A stretch of DNA of 64,000 nucleotides from Pedobacter sp. (GCF_031119335.1 NZ_JAVHXT010000010.1:114604-178603); one strand, 5' to 3'. Shown: positions 46,972 to 56,167, counted from the first letter of the stretch. Numbers and translations: made by a program. The notes: generated by a model not told the origin, from the letters alone.

Positions 46972-47069
46972 ATTTAGTTTGAGTTGAGGTTTAAGGTTAT
47001 AAGGTTTAAGGCTTAAGGTTTGGTCGCTGTAAAAAGCTTACGCATTAAACCTTATATATTTCCACCTTT

Positions 47070-47750
47070 TTAAAGTTCTTTAATCATAATGTTACGGAAC
47101 CAAACTTCATCGCCATGGTCTTGTAAAGCGATTTTCCCAGTTTTATAAGTTCCAAAACCTTCCCATTTTGCAAATTTGCTATTGGCTATTAAGTTTTTCC
47201 AGTTATCATCCCACATAGTGGTTTCTACTACTTTTACGCCATTAAGTTTAAAGGTTAATTTGCCTTTGTTGCTGATGATTTCTGCTAAATTCCATTCACC
47301 TACTGCTTTCACAGGCTCGCTTTTGCTTTGGATCATGTCGTACAAATCGCCAGAGCGGTGTTTGGTAATTTTGCCATCTGGATGACCGTCGTTGTCCAAA
47401 ACCTGCATTTCAGGGCCAGTTAGGTAAGTTTGTTTGTACTTTGAAACATCCTCGTGTACAAAGAAAATGATACCACTGTTAGCTTTCGGAGCTACTTTCC
47501 ACTCTAACTTTAAATGGAAGTTACCATATTCTTTGTCAGTTACCAAATCGCCACCATCTTTGTTTTTCAATTTTGGGTCGAAGTGTAAAACGCCATTTTC
47601 AGCGTTCCATCCTTTACCTGCAAAATCTTTTCCGTAAGTATGCCAACCTGTGGTTGTTTTACCATCGAAAAGAGGAGTGAAGCCTTTTTTCTTTTGTGCA
47701 TTTACACTAATTGAAGCAAGCATAAGTGCTGCTATTAATATTTTTTTCAT
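47070..47750 (-). CDS. DUF1080 3-keto-disaccharide hydrolase-like protein
   Basis: A 226-residue periplasmic protein (signal peptide to SVNAQ, residue 18). The concanavalin-like fold shows FTPLFDGKTTTGWHTYG, DKEYGNFHLKLEWKVAPKANSGIIFFV and QDHGDEVWFRNIMIKEL, characteristic of PF06439. Members cleave or bind 3-keto-glycosides. It fits the GMC dehydrogenase upstream, which could make the 3-keto substrate. Confidence 0.88.
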   Translation of the reverse strand: MKKILIAALMLASISVNAQKKKGFTPLFDGKTTTGWHTYGKDFAGKGWNAENGVLHFDPKLKNKDGGDLVTDKEYGNFHLKLEWKVAPKANSGIIFFVHEDVSKYKQTYLTGPEMQVLDNDGHPDGKITKHRSGDLYDMIQSKSEPVKAVGEWNLAEIISNKGKLTFKLNGVKVVETTMWDDNWKNLIANSKFAKWEGFGTYKTGKIALQDHGDEVWFRNIMIKEL

Positions 47751-47780
47751 TTGAATTTAATATATCAAGTTTTTATATAC

Positions 47781-47866
47781 ACCCCGGTCTTCGACCACCC
47801 CTCTGGAAGAGGGGAATACCATAATGTAATTCCCCTCTTCCAGAGGGGTGCCTGAAAGGCGGGGTG
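47781..47866. repeat. Hairpin repeat CCACCCCTCTGGAAGAGGGG family
   Basis: ACCCC...CCACCCCTCTGGAAG pairs with its complement CTTCCAGAGGGGTG...GGGGT around a short AT loop, giving a stem of over 20 bases between DUF1080 and the Gfo/Idh gene. Confidence 0.88.
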
Positions 47867-47873
47867 TTCAAGT

Positions 47874-49322
47874 CTATTTCTCTCCAAGTTTCCAGCCTTC
47901 GCGGTAATCTCTCTTCACAAATTGATTTACATCGTCGAAGTTGGTTACTTTCATTTGGTCGTTATCCCACAGTAGCTTTCTGTATCTGCCTGGATAGCTT
48001 ACTTTACCTTTATCGCTAATTCTTTGTACATCGGCAGCTCTAATTGCTAAGTTAGCCATCAATAAACATTCTGTTAACGGGCCAGCAATTTCAAATGGAG
48101 AACTTAGTTCTTTCTTGTTATAGCCAGCAATACAACCTTCTACCCACTGTCCGTAGTGACCATTTGCCTGTCCTGGAACACGAGCGAATTTCTGTGCTAC
48201 ATTCAAATTCTCGTTGCGAGAAAGTGGAAGCAACCTAGCTTTATCGCCATACGTGTTAGACATCATTTTTCCCTTAGTACCTATAAACAAAGTTCCGTTA
48301 CCACCATCACCAAATAGCTCATCGGCACCTAGTTCTTCTGGGCGGGTAGGTTGAATACCTCCATCCATCCAATGCACGGTAACATCGCCCTGCGTTTTAT
48401 CTGTTTTAGGGAATTTTAATGTTACGTGACTAGAAGGAGGGCAGCTTTCTGGGAAATATCCTCGTTTAAATTCATCTATGTAAACAGAACCCACACTTGC
48501 TTCAACTTCAGTTGCGTATTTTAAGTTTAATACGCTGAAAGGAGTTTCTAATAGGTGACAGCCCATATCGCCTAATGCGCCGGTTCCGTAGTCCCACCAT
48601 CCACGCCAGTTAAAGGGTACTAATTTTTCTACATAATCTTTGTTTGGAGCCGTTCCAAGCCATAAATCCCAATCCAATTCTTTCGGAACATCTGCTTTGT
48701 TTTTAGACCACGGAATACCTTGTGGCCAAACTGGTCTGTCTGTCCAAGCATAAATGGTGTGTACATCGCCAATTAAGCCAGCATCGTACCATTCACGCAG
48801 CAAACGAGGGCCATCATTACTGGCACCTTGGTTACCCATTTGCGTTACCACTTTGTATTTTTTAGCTGCTGCGGTGAGTATGCGGGCCTCGTAAATATCA
48901 TGAGTTAGTGGTTTTTGAACATAAACATGCTTGCGTAATTGCATTGCAGCAAGTGTTTGTATGGCATGGTTATGATCTGGCGTAGATACAGTCACAGCAT
49001 CAAAATTTTTGTGTTCTTTATCGTACATCTCACGCCAGTCTTTATAGAATTTAGCTTTCGGGAAACGTTTTACACTATTTGCTGCTCTGCGTGTATCTAC
49101 ATCACACAAATAGCCAATTTCGGCCTTTCCGCTTTCGTGAATTAAACGTATATCGCTATCACCCTTACCGCCTACACCTACACCTGCAACGATAAGTCTG
49201 TCACTTGGTGCAAGATATCCTTTACCACCTAAAACGTGACGAGGTACAATGGTAAAAGCTGTAGCAGCCACTGCTCCCATTTTTAGGAAGTTACGTCTGC
49301 TCTGGTTGTTGTCTTGGTTCAT
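47874..49322 (-). CDS. Tat-exported Gfo/Idh/MocA-family oxidoreductase
   Basis: A 482-residue protein with a Tat leader (SRRNFLKMGAVAATAFTIVPRH). The Rossmann motif is VAGVGVGGKGDSDIRLI and the catalytic-lysine region is HVYVQKPLTHDIYEAR. A GALGDMGCHLLETPFSVLNL segment supplies the conserved histidine. An exported NAD(P)-dependent-type protein would carry its cofactor folded through Tat, and such members often use tightly bound NAD. Likely acts on a periplasmic keto-sugar. Confidence 0.9.
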   Translation of the reverse strand: MNQDNNQSRRNFLKMGAVAATAFTIVPRHVLGGKGYLAPSDRLIVAGVGVGGKGDSDIRLIHESGKAEIGYLCDVDTRRAANSVKRFPKAKFYKDWREMYDKEHKNFDAVTVSTPDHNHAIQTLAAMQLRKHVYVQKPLTHDIYEARILTAAAKKYKVVTQMGNQGASNDGPRLLREWYDAGLIGDVHTIYAWTDRPVWPQGIPWSKNKADVPKELDWDLWLGTAPNKDYVEKLVPFNWRGWWDYGTGALGDMGCHLLETPFSVLNLKYATEVEASVGSVYIDEFKRGYFPESCPPSSHVTLKFPKTDKTQGDVTVHWMDGGIQPTRPEELGADELFGDGGNGTLFIGTKGKMMSNTYGDKARLLPLSRNENLNVAQKFARVPGQANGHYGQWVEGCIAGYNKKELSSPFEIAGPLTECLLMANLAIRAADVQRISDKGKVSYPGRYRKLLWDNDQMKVTNFDDVNQFVKRDYREGWKLGEK

Positions 49323-49410
49323 ATATTTTAGTTTTTTGGAAGGTTCATTTGTTCACTGGTTCATTAGGTAATCTCTAATTGCTAAGACTTTCCTAATGTT
49401 ACCTGATAAA

Positions 49411-49803
49411 TTATTTTTTTAATGAAAGGATATACTTTGCCATTAATTTGGCATCGCTTTGCGATACTTTTGGATGTGGTGTCATTGGAATTTTGCCCCA
49501 AACACCAGAACCGCCTTTAATGATCTTGTCTGCTAAATAAGTTACGTTTTTATCGTTGTTAGGATATTTTTTAGCAATATCTGTATAAGAAGGGCCAATT
49601 AATTTATTGATTTTATGGTGGCAACCGATACAATCTGATTTATTGATCAACAATTCGCCACCACTCATTTGTGTCGTAGCAATTTTAGGTGTTAAGGTGT
49701 TGTTGATATTCACCGCTGGTTCTGTTTTTGGTTCCGGTTTAAATGCCGATAAAGAAGCCACAAAAATTGAAGTGACTGTAAGAATTAAAAAGGTTCGTTT
49801 CAT
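49411..49803 (-). CDS. Periplasmic c-type cytochrome (class I)
   Basis: A 130-residue protein with a signal peptide (to about SLSA, residue 20). One heme site CIGCHH and a distal methionine ligand in KIPMTPHP define a small class I cytochrome. It sits within the sugar dehydrogenase cluster and is the natural electron acceptor for the GMC flavoprotein. Confidence 0.92.
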   Translation of the reverse strand: MKRTFLILTVTSIFVASLSAFKPEPKTEPAVNINNTLTPKIATTQMSGGELLINKSDCIGCHHKINKLIGPSYTDIAKKYPNNDKNVTYLADKIIKGGSGVWGKIPMTPHPKVSQSDAKLMAKYILSLKK

Positions 49804-49850
49804 GTGTGTTTTGTATTAGGGTAATATTTAAAGTTAATCTCTATTGTTAT

Positions 49851-50903
49851 TTATATTCCAAGTATTTTTTTATTAAACGCAGCATCACTTCCTGCAGCGG
49901 CAAAGTCATCAAAAGCCTTATAGGTTACGTTGATGATGTGTTTTTTGATAAATTCAGCTCCTTCTCTAGCGCCATCTTGTTGGTTTTTGATACAGCATTC
50001 CCATTCCATTACAGCCCATCCTTTATAATCGTACTGTGCCAATTTGCTGAAGATGGTTTTGAAATCTACCTGGCCATCACCTGGAGAGCGGTAACGCCCA
50101 GCTCTGTTTGCCCAGCTTTGGTAACCACCAAAAGTTCCTTGTCTTCCGGTTGGATTAAATTCAGAATCTTTTACGTGGAAAGCTTTTATTCTTTCGTGAT
50201 ATAAATCGATGTACTGGATATAATCTAATTGTTGTAGCACAAAGTGCGATGGGTCATAAAGCAAACAAGCTCTTGGGTGTTGATTTACCTTATCCAAGAA
50301 CATTTCGTAAGTGATGCCGTCAAACAAATCTTCACCAGGATGAATTTCGTAGCAAACATCTACACCACAGTTATCAAACTCATTTAAAATAGGTAACCAA
50401 CGTTTAGCCAGTTCTGTAAAAGCTTCGTCTACCAAACCATCTGGCCGTTGTGGCCAAGGATGAAAAAACTGCCATAACAACGACCCGCTGAAAGTTGCGT
50501 GTGCATTCAATCCCAAATTTTGAGATGCTTTAGCCGCATATTTCAATTGTTGGATAGCCCATTCGGTACGTGCTTTCGGATTGTTCTTAACTTCTGGAGC
50601 TGCAAATGCGTCAAACAATTCGTTATACGCCGGATGAACAGCCACCAGCTGACCTTGCAAATGTGTAGAAAGTTCGGTTATTTTTAAACCATGTGCAGCA
50701 ACTTTGCCAGTTAGTTCATCAGCATAAGTTTTGCTTTCTGCCGCCAGTTTCAAATCTATAAAACGATTGTCTAGCGTGGGCATTTGGATACCTTTAAAGC
50801 CTAAACCGGCTGCCCATCTGCAAATATTGTCTAATGAGTTGAAGGGAGCTTGATCGCTAATGAATTGTGCTAAAAATACTGCTGGTCCTTGTATTGTAGT
50901 CAT
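49851..50903 (-). CDS. Cytosolic sugar phosphate isomerase/epimerase-like TIM-barrel protein
   Basis: A 350-residue protein without leader. TIM-barrel metal ligands appear in VDVCYEIHPGED, LLYDPSHFVLQQ, IKAFHVKDSE and GWAVMEWECC. It begins MTTIQGPAVFLAQFISDQAPF. It parallels the exported TIM protein at 44861 but is longer and cytoplasmic, so the locus appears to hold two isomerase steps in two compartments. Confidence 0.88.
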   Translation of the reverse strand: MTTIQGPAVFLAQFISDQAPFNSLDNICRWAAGLGFKGIQMPTLDNRFIDLKLAAESKTYADELTGKVAAHGLKITELSTHLQGQLVAVHPAYNELFDAFAAPEVKNNPKARTEWAIQQLKYAAKASQNLGLNAHATFSGSLLWQFFHPWPQRPDGLVDEAFTELAKRWLPILNEFDNCGVDVCYEIHPGEDLFDGITYEMFLDKVNQHPRACLLYDPSHFVLQQLDYIQYIDLYHERIKAFHVKDSEFNPTGRQGTFGGYQSWANRAGRYRSPGDGQVDFKTIFSKLAQYDYKGWAVMEWECCIKNQQDGAREGAEFIKKHIINVTYKAFDDFAAAGSDAAFNKKILGI

Positions 50904-50916
50904 TGCTTGTTGTTTC

Positions 50917-51013
50917 GTTTTTTGGTTGATGGTTAATAGTCCATAGTGGATAGTTGATGGTCTATAAGTCTATCTTTACTTTTCTATCAACCATGAGCTA
51001 TCAACTATCATCT
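50917..51013. repeat. Low-complexity inverted tract GGTTGATGG / CAACTATC
   Basis: GGTTGATGGTTAATAG, GGATAGTTGATGG and, in inverse orientation, ATCAACCATGAGC, TATCAACTATCATC make a degenerate foldback between two genes on the same strand. Confidence 0.6.
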
Positions 51014-51015
51014 AT

Positions 51016-52170
51016 TTACACCATAAAATCATGCCATTTTTGCTCCGATTTGCTAGAGGCAACTACGTTTTCTATAAAAGCCATGCCTCTAACACCATCT
51101 GTTACCGTTGGGAAATCCAACATTTCGGCAGTAGGTGTTTCTCCGTTTAATTTCGCATTTAACGTTAAGGCAAAATTGCGGTAAATGTTGGCAAATGCTT
51201 CCAAATATCCCTCTGGGTGGCCAGAAGGTGTTCTTGTATTGTGGGTAGCAACATTATGTAAATAGCCATTACCTGTTCTATAGATTTGCGTAGGTTGCTC
51301 TAACCACTTCACCAATAGAGTATTTGGTTCCATTTGATGCCACTCTAGGCTACCTTTTTCGCCATAAACATTAATGCGCAATGCGTTTTCTTCGCCAGCA
51401 GCAATTTGGCTAGCCATTAATAAACCGTTGGCGCCATTGTCAAATTTTAATAGTACGTTGCCATCATCATCTAAAGCTCTTCCATCTACAACGATATTTA
51501 AATCTGCACACATTTTACTGATCTTTAGCCCAGAAATATACTCTGCCAACTGCGCTGCGTGAGTACCAATATCTCCCATACAACCGCTAATACCACTTCT
51601 CGAAGGGTCGGTACGCCATGCAGCTTGTTTATTGTCATCGCCTGTGGCACTACTTAACCAACCTTGCGGATAATTCACGCAAACCTTTCTAATTTTACCA
51701 AACTCACCATTTTTTACCATGGCTTTAGCTTGCTTAACCATTGGATAAGCAGAGTAGGTATGGGTTAAAGCCAAAGTTAATCCAGTTTCTTCTACCTTCT
51801 TTTGTAACGCTTTGGCCTCTTCTAAAGTAAAGGTGATGGGTTTATCAATCATTACGTTGAAACCGTGCTCTAAAGCAAGCATTGCCGGTTCGAAGTGTAA
51901 ATGATTTGGCGTAACGATACTCACAAACTGCATCCGAACATCAGCTGGTAATTTGCTTTCTGCCTCGAACATTTCTTTGTACGAAGTGTAAGCTCTGTCT
52001 TCAGGTAAAAAAAGCTCCTTTCCAGAAATTTTTGCGTTTTCTGGGTTAGAACTCAATGCACCACAGCACAATTCTATTAAACCATCTATGTTTGCGGCAA
52101 TGCGATGTACGGCACCAATAAAAGCATTTTTGCCGCCACCAATCATTCCCATTCTTATTTTTTGTTCCAT
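51016..52170 (-). CDS. Cytosolic Gfo/Idh/MocA-family oxidoreductase
   Basis: A 384-residue NAD(P)-dependent oxidoreductase without leader. The N-terminal Rossmann motif is MGMIGGGKNAFIGAVHR; the catalytic region is NVMIDKPITFTLEEA; GCMGDIGTHAAQLAEY supplies the active-site histidine. It probably reduces or oxidises a (keto-)sugar after import and pairs with the adjacent cytosolic TIM-barrel protein. Confidence 0.9.
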   Translation of the reverse strand: MEQKIRMGMIGGGKNAFIGAVHRIAANIDGLIELCCGALSSNPENAKISGKELFLPEDRAYTSYKEMFEAESKLPADVRMQFVSIVTPNHLHFEPAMLALEHGFNVMIDKPITFTLEEAKALQKKVEETGLTLALTHTYSAYPMVKQAKAMVKNGEFGKIRKVCVNYPQGWLSSATGDDNKQAAWRTDPSRSGISGCMGDIGTHAAQLAEYISGLKISKMCADLNIVVDGRALDDDGNVLLKFDNGANGLLMASQIAAGEENALRINVYGEKGSLEWHQMEPNTLLVKWLEQPTQIYRTGNGYLHNVATHNTRTPSGHPEGYLEAFANIYRNFALTLNAKLNGETPTAEMLDFPTVTDGVRGMAFIENVVASSKSEQKWHDFMV

Positions 52171-52262
52171 AGCCCTCCTAAATCCTCCCTAAGGGAGGAC
52201 TTTGTATAGTTGTTTATTTATGCTCCATATAGCCCCTCCTTTGGAGGGGTTGGGGAGGCTTT
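52171..52262. repeat. CCTCC-type hairpin repeat between Gfo/Idh and GMC genes
   Basis: Two stems: TCCTCCCTAAGGGAGGA near 52181 and CCCCTCCTTTGGAGGGG near 52230, flanked by complementary AGCCCTCCTAAA and GGGGAGGCTTTT. The whole gap is filled by this element. Confidence 0.85.
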
Positions 52263-53966
52263 TTACAAGTTTCCTTTTTTCAATTCTTTTACTGCAAAAT
52301 CTGCTGCACGAGCTGTTAACGCCATAAAGGTTAACGATGGATTTTGACAACCGATAGATGGCATACACGCACCGTCGGTTACGAAAACGTTTTTCACTTC
52401 GTGCATTTGGTTCCACTCATTTAGTACCGAAGTTTTAGGGTCTTTACCCATTCTTGCAGTGCCCATCTCGTGGATAGCCATACCCGGATGACAACCGTTA
52501 TCGTAAGTTTTGATGTTTTTTGCACCGGCAGCTTCCAACATTTCGGCAGCATCATCCATCATATCCTGACGCATTTTTTTCTCGTTATCTTTGTACTCGC
52601 AATCTATAGCTAATACCGACTGACCCCACTTGTCTTTCTTGTTGTGATCGATGAAGACACGGTTTTCGTAGTAAGGCAACATTTCGCCAAAACCTCCAAA
52701 ACCCATTCTCCATGCACCAGGAGTGGTCATTTTTTGCTTAAACTCTGCACCAAAAGCTAACTCTGCCACATCATTTTGCCAGTTTTGTCTTGATGCACTT
52801 CCTTGGTAGCCAAAACCTCTTAGGTAGTCGCGTTTATCTTTGCCAACGTTTCTGAAACGAGGTACATAAAAGCCATTTGCACGGCGGCCATAGGTGTAGT
52901 ATTTATCGAAGCCTTCAAACTCGCCATTAGCACCGCAACGGAAATGGTGGTCCATTAAGTTGTGACCTAACTGGCCGCTACCATTACCTAAACCATTAGG
53001 GTGCTCGTCTGAAGTTGAGTTCAATAGAATAAAAGTAGTACCCAAAGTTGAGCCATTAACGAAAACGATTTTCGCATAAAACTCCATCGTTTTGTTGGTT
53101 AAGGCATCAATTACTGCTACGCCTTTCGCTTTCTTAGTGTCTTTATCGTAAATAATGTGGTTTACAATTGAATACGGTCTTAAAGTTAAATTACCTGTGT
53201 CCATAGCTGCAGGTAGGGTAGAAGACTGTGTACTGAAATAAGCCCCAAACGGACAACCGCGGCTGCACAAGTTTCTGTACTGGCAACTGCCACGACCGTT
53301 ATGAGGAACAGTTAAATTTGCTACACGGCCAATGGTCAATAAGCGCTCATTACCCCATTTTTGTTTGATACTTTCCTTCACAGATTTTTCAACGATATTC
53401 AAATCCATTGGTGGTAGAAAATGCCCATCAGGTAATACACCTTCTAAACCTTCGTTCTGACCACTGATGCCTGCAAATTTCTCTGCATAATCATACCAAG
53501 GTGCAATATCTTTGTAACGGATAGGCCAATCGTTACCGTAGCCATCTTTCGCATTTTCTTCAAAGTTTACATCTCCAAAACGGTAGCTCTGACGGCCCCA
53601 CATCAACGATTTTCCACCAACGTGAAAACCTCTGTACCAGTCAAATCTCTTTACTTCTGTGTATGGGCACTCTAAGTCGTTTACCCACCATTTTTCGGTT
53701 ACTTCGTTATAAGGATAGTCTCTTTTTTGCACAGGGTGAGTTCTTTTCATCTCCTCCGTTAACCTGCCAGCATGTTTAACATCCCAAGGGTTTTTCATTG
53801 CGCCATCATAATCTTTAATATGCTCAATGTTCATCCCTCTTTCTAGCATTAATACTTTTAAGCCTTTTTCTGTAAGTTCTTTAGCAGCCCAACCGCCACT
53901 TATTCCAGATCCTACAACAATAGCGTCGTAAGTATTTTCAGCTTTTAATTTTATATTTAAGTTCAT
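52263..53966 (-). CDS. GMC-family sugar dehydrogenase catalytic subunit
   Basis: A 567-residue flavoprotein: FAD-binding GxGxxG in AIVVGSGISGGWAAKELTEKG, a cysteine cluster CQYRNLCSRGC (C-x5-C-x3-C) like the 3Fe-4S region of FAD glucose/glucoside dehydrogenases, and the catalytic His and Asn in HEMGTARMG and GCQNPSLT. It lacks a signal peptide; export likely occurs as a complex with the Tat-targeted small subunit encoded just upstream. Related enzymes oxidise glycosides at C3. Confidence 0.92.
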   Translation of the reverse strand: MNLNIKLKAENTYDAIVVGSGISGGWAAKELTEKGLKVLMLERGMNIEHIKDYDGAMKNPWDVKHAGRLTEEMKRTHPVQKRDYPYNEVTEKWWVNDLECPYTEVKRFDWYRGFHVGGKSLMWGRQSYRFGDVNFEENAKDGYGNDWPIRYKDIAPWYDYAEKFAGISGQNEGLEGVLPDGHFLPPMDLNIVEKSVKESIKQKWGNERLLTIGRVANLTVPHNGRGSCQYRNLCSRGCPFGAYFSTQSSTLPAAMDTGNLTLRPYSIVNHIIYDKDTKKAKGVAVIDALTNKTMEFYAKIVFVNGSTLGTTFILLNSTSDEHPNGLGNGSGQLGHNLMDHHFRCGANGEFEGFDKYYTYGRRANGFYVPRFRNVGKDKRDYLRGFGYQGSASRQNWQNDVAELAFGAEFKQKMTTPGAWRMGFGGFGEMLPYYENRVFIDHNKKDKWGQSVLAIDCEYKDNEKKMRQDMMDDAAEMLEAAGAKNIKTYDNGCHPGMAIHEMGTARMGKDPKTSVLNEWNQMHEVKNVFVTDGACMPSIGCQNPSLTFMALTARAADFAVKELKKGNL

Positions 53967-53999
53967 TGTTTTGTTCTGTTTTGTTTAGGGGAGGATATT

Positions 54000-54584
54000 T
54001 TAGGTAGCCCAAGATTTTTGTCCTGGTTTTAGCGGATAAGCACCATCGTAGCTGCCCGGTATTAAAACGTATTCACGAGCTTGGGTGCATCCAATTTCTG
54101 AAGCAAAATAACCCAACGAAGTAAGATCTCTCATTACCGTAAAGAAATATGCGATATCTACTTTTTCAGGAAGCTTGTTCGTTTTTTGATCTAAAGTTTC
54201 CTGTCTCAAAGTGGTCAGCATTTTCTTGCGTTCCGCCAAAGGAATTAATGCGAAACTTTTTTTGTAAGTCTTTTTTGCTCTTGCCTCAAATTCTACCAAT
54301 CCTTTTTTGAAAGATTGTTGTTGCTTTGCAGGGTAACAATCGTTAATCATCATTGGGATGAATTTACCTACGCCTGCGGCTTTTGCTCCGCCCGAAGATT
54401 TTGTTGTTGGAATAATTACATCTGCAATTTCGGTAAGTGCCCTTAATTGCTCTGAAGTAAAAGTAACGGCATTTTTTTCACTTTCTGGAATAGTGTAGCT
54501 GCTGAACAAAATATCTGTTGTTCCAGCAGATATAGCTGTTCCTAAAAGTATCGCCACGCTTCTTAGTGCTTCTCTTCTGTCCAT
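54000..54584 (-). CDS. Gluconate 2-dehydrogenase subunit 3-type small subunit (Tat carrier)
   Basis: A 194-residue protein with a Tat leader (DRREALRSVAILLGTAIS). The remainder (TFTSEQLRALTEIADVIIPTT, CYPAKQQQSFKKGLVEFEA, YFFTVMRDLTSLGYFASEIG) is the PF13618-type small subunit that accompanies GMC dehydrogenases. It heads the cluster 33 bases upstream of the catalytic gene and most likely carries it across the membrane. Confidence 0.92.
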   Translation of the reverse strand: MDRREALRSVAILLGTAISAGTTDILFSSYTIPESEKNAVTFTSEQLRALTEIADVIIPTTKSSGGAKAAGVGKFIPMMINDCYPAKQQQSFKKGLVEFEARAKKTYKKSFALIPLAERKKMLTTLRQETLDQKTNKLPEKVDIAYFFTVMRDLTSLGYFASEIGCTQAREYVLIPGSYDGAYPLKPGQKSWAT

Positions 54585-54720
54585 ATTAATGGTATATATT
54601 GGTTTCTAAGTGTGATTTTTACACGATGTAATTTCACGTAATAATAAAAATAAAAAATTATTTCTCAGCGCTTGTTACAAACTTGATACAAAAATTTCAA
54701 TAAAACAATAGTAAAACGAT

Positions 54721-55815
54721 TTACTTGATACGATAGGTTGTTAAAATTTTAGTTATTTGAGGTGCTAGCTGTTCCGCCATCCGATAAAATCCAAGGTCGT
54801 TCGGATGTACGCCGTCAGTAGTAGCATCATGGTCGTTGCCTAATAATTTTTCAGCAGTAATTAAGAAAATATCCTTCATGCCAGCATTCCGTAAACGATT
54901 AAAAGCCGCAGTTATTTCTTCATTTTGCTTGCGTACCCTTTCTTTAACAACAAGATCAAAATTTCCTTGTTCTCTAATAATAGATTGCATTAATATAATA
55001 GGTGCTTTAGGATGTTTTTCTCTAACTGTTTTTACAAAACTTTCTGCTCTTTCTTTTATTTGCTCTGGCGATGGATTAGGTACACAATCTAAAATGAAAG
55101 CATCAGCTTGGATATCGCTCACCATTTTGGCAGCAGATTTTTCCATTTTAGCATTACCACTTATGCCTAGGTTCACAAAATATAGCCCTGTTTTTCTAGA
55201 AAGAATTGCTGGATAAGCCATACCCGGCCGGCCCGCAGATGCACCATGAACAATGCTGGAACCGTAAATTGCAATTTTATGTCTAAAAGGATTATCTAAA
55301 CTGTTAATGGTACTTCCTTCGTCCGTACCTATTTCAAGACTTTTCAGTTCGTCGTAAAGTGGCAAAAAAAGCATACATTCTTTTTCTGTTCCATCCATGT
55401 TTTTTACCAAGTTGTACTCGCTACATACATCATTTGGCCTGCCAACACCAGCAAATTGCCATTTGCCATCTTTCTTAATATAAAGATCTAGTCCTTTTTG
55501 AGCAATAGGAGTAAGGTTGTTTAATGCCTTGCTTGTAGTTACGCACCATTTGGCACTTATAGATTTGCTATTTGTTTTAAAGGCAATTGCCAAACCCGCA
55601 GAATGAGTGAGTAATCTTTTAACAGCCGCAGGGAGGTCATTGTACTTACCTGTATCCACTCTATGGTAAACTGTGCTGGTTTGGAAGGCTTTTCCGTACA
55701 AATAGAAACTTCCGGCATCGCGATATATAGTTTTTTGTGCTATCGCAAGTTGTAATGAGGTGATGGTGAAAATAGTTATTAAAATAGCGGTCACTTTCAA
55801 GTTGCTCTTATTCAT
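54721..55815 (-). CDS. SGNH/GDSL hydrolase with N-terminal beta domain
   Basis: A 364-residue protein with a signal peptide (to LAIAQ, residue 27). An N-terminal SGNH_hydro_N-like domain (FQTSTVYHRVDTGKYNDLPAAVKRLL) precedes the hydrolase domain: Ser in IYGSSIVHGAS, Gly/Asn in LGISGNAK, and the Asp-His pair in TDGVHPNDLGF. It resembles bacterial carbohydrate esterases that deacetylate sugars. Same strand as the 3-keto-sugar cluster and 136 bases upstream of it; joint regulation is possible. Confidence 0.87.
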   Translation of the reverse strand: MNKSNLKVTAILITIFTITSLQLAIAQKTIYRDAGSFYLYGKAFQTSTVYHRVDTGKYNDLPAAVKRLLTHSAGLAIAFKTNSKSISAKWCVTTSKALNNLTPIAQKGLDLYIKKDGKWQFAGVGRPNDVCSEYNLVKNMDGTEKECMLFLPLYDELKSLEIGTDEGSTINSLDNPFRHKIAIYGSSIVHGASAGRPGMAYPAILSRKTGLYFVNLGISGNAKMEKSAAKMVSDIQADAFILDCVPNPSPEQIKERAESFVKTVREKHPKAPIILMQSIIREQGNFDLVVKERVRKQNEEITAAFNRLRNAGMKDIFLITAEKLLGNDHDATTDGVHPNDLGFYRMAEQLAPQITKILTTYRIK

Positions 55816-56141
55816 TTTGGTTTGGCTTTTAGTTTTTCAAGTATAGAGATAATCGTTTTAAAGCGAAACAAATCGTAAATATTATAGTGGTAAATATAAT
55901 TAAAATTAACATTATGGTAATATTTCGAAACTATATATGGTCAAAAATTAGAAACTGTTTAATTTCGATGAAAATAAATACTTAGGCAGACGGGGACACC
56001 CGCCTATACTGCTGCTAGAGCTTGATGTCCTTGAACTTGTTCTGATTTATCGGAAAACTCAACCTGGCAAATATTTAACTCCATTTTTAAACAGTTTCTT
56101 AATCTCTAATAAAAAAACGTAACGCTTTTATCTCATTTTTT
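55816..56141. other. Divergent intergenic region with putative miniature inverted-repeat element
   Basis: Separates the divergent SGNH hydrolase and threonine dehydrogenase genes. Apart from the inverted-repeat element at 55950-56099 it is AT-rich; the minus-strand promoter should lie at 55820-55930. Confidence 0.5.
55950..56099. mobile_element. Putative 150-base MITE-like element
   Basis: AGAAACTGTTTAA (55950-55962) is mirrored exactly by TTAAACAGTTTCT (56087-56099), with weaker similarity continuing a few bases inward. The interior is GC-richer than the flanks (ACGGGGACACCCGCC near 55990) and encodes nothing. No target duplication was clear. Could be a deletion remnant of an insertion sequence. 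Confidence 0.5.
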
Positions 56142-56149
56142 TACCTTTG
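56142..56149 (+). promoter_or_regulatory. -7 box of the threonine dehydrogenase promoter
   Basis: TACCTTTG matches TANNTTTG. Transcription starting near 56156 leaves a leader of only ~12 bases before ATG 56168 and rules out an upstream start at 56147. No clear -33 TTG was seen. Confidence 0.6.
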
Positions 56150-56167
56150 TCAAATTTCAATTTACTG

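Noticed and set aside
52263..53966. Truncated GMC gene lacking its signal peptide
   Set aside because: The start is normal for the family; export via the adjacent Tat-leader subunit explains the missing leader.
55950..56099. Complete insertion sequence
   Set aside because: The segment is only 150 bases with no transposase frame; kept as a MITE-like candidate only.
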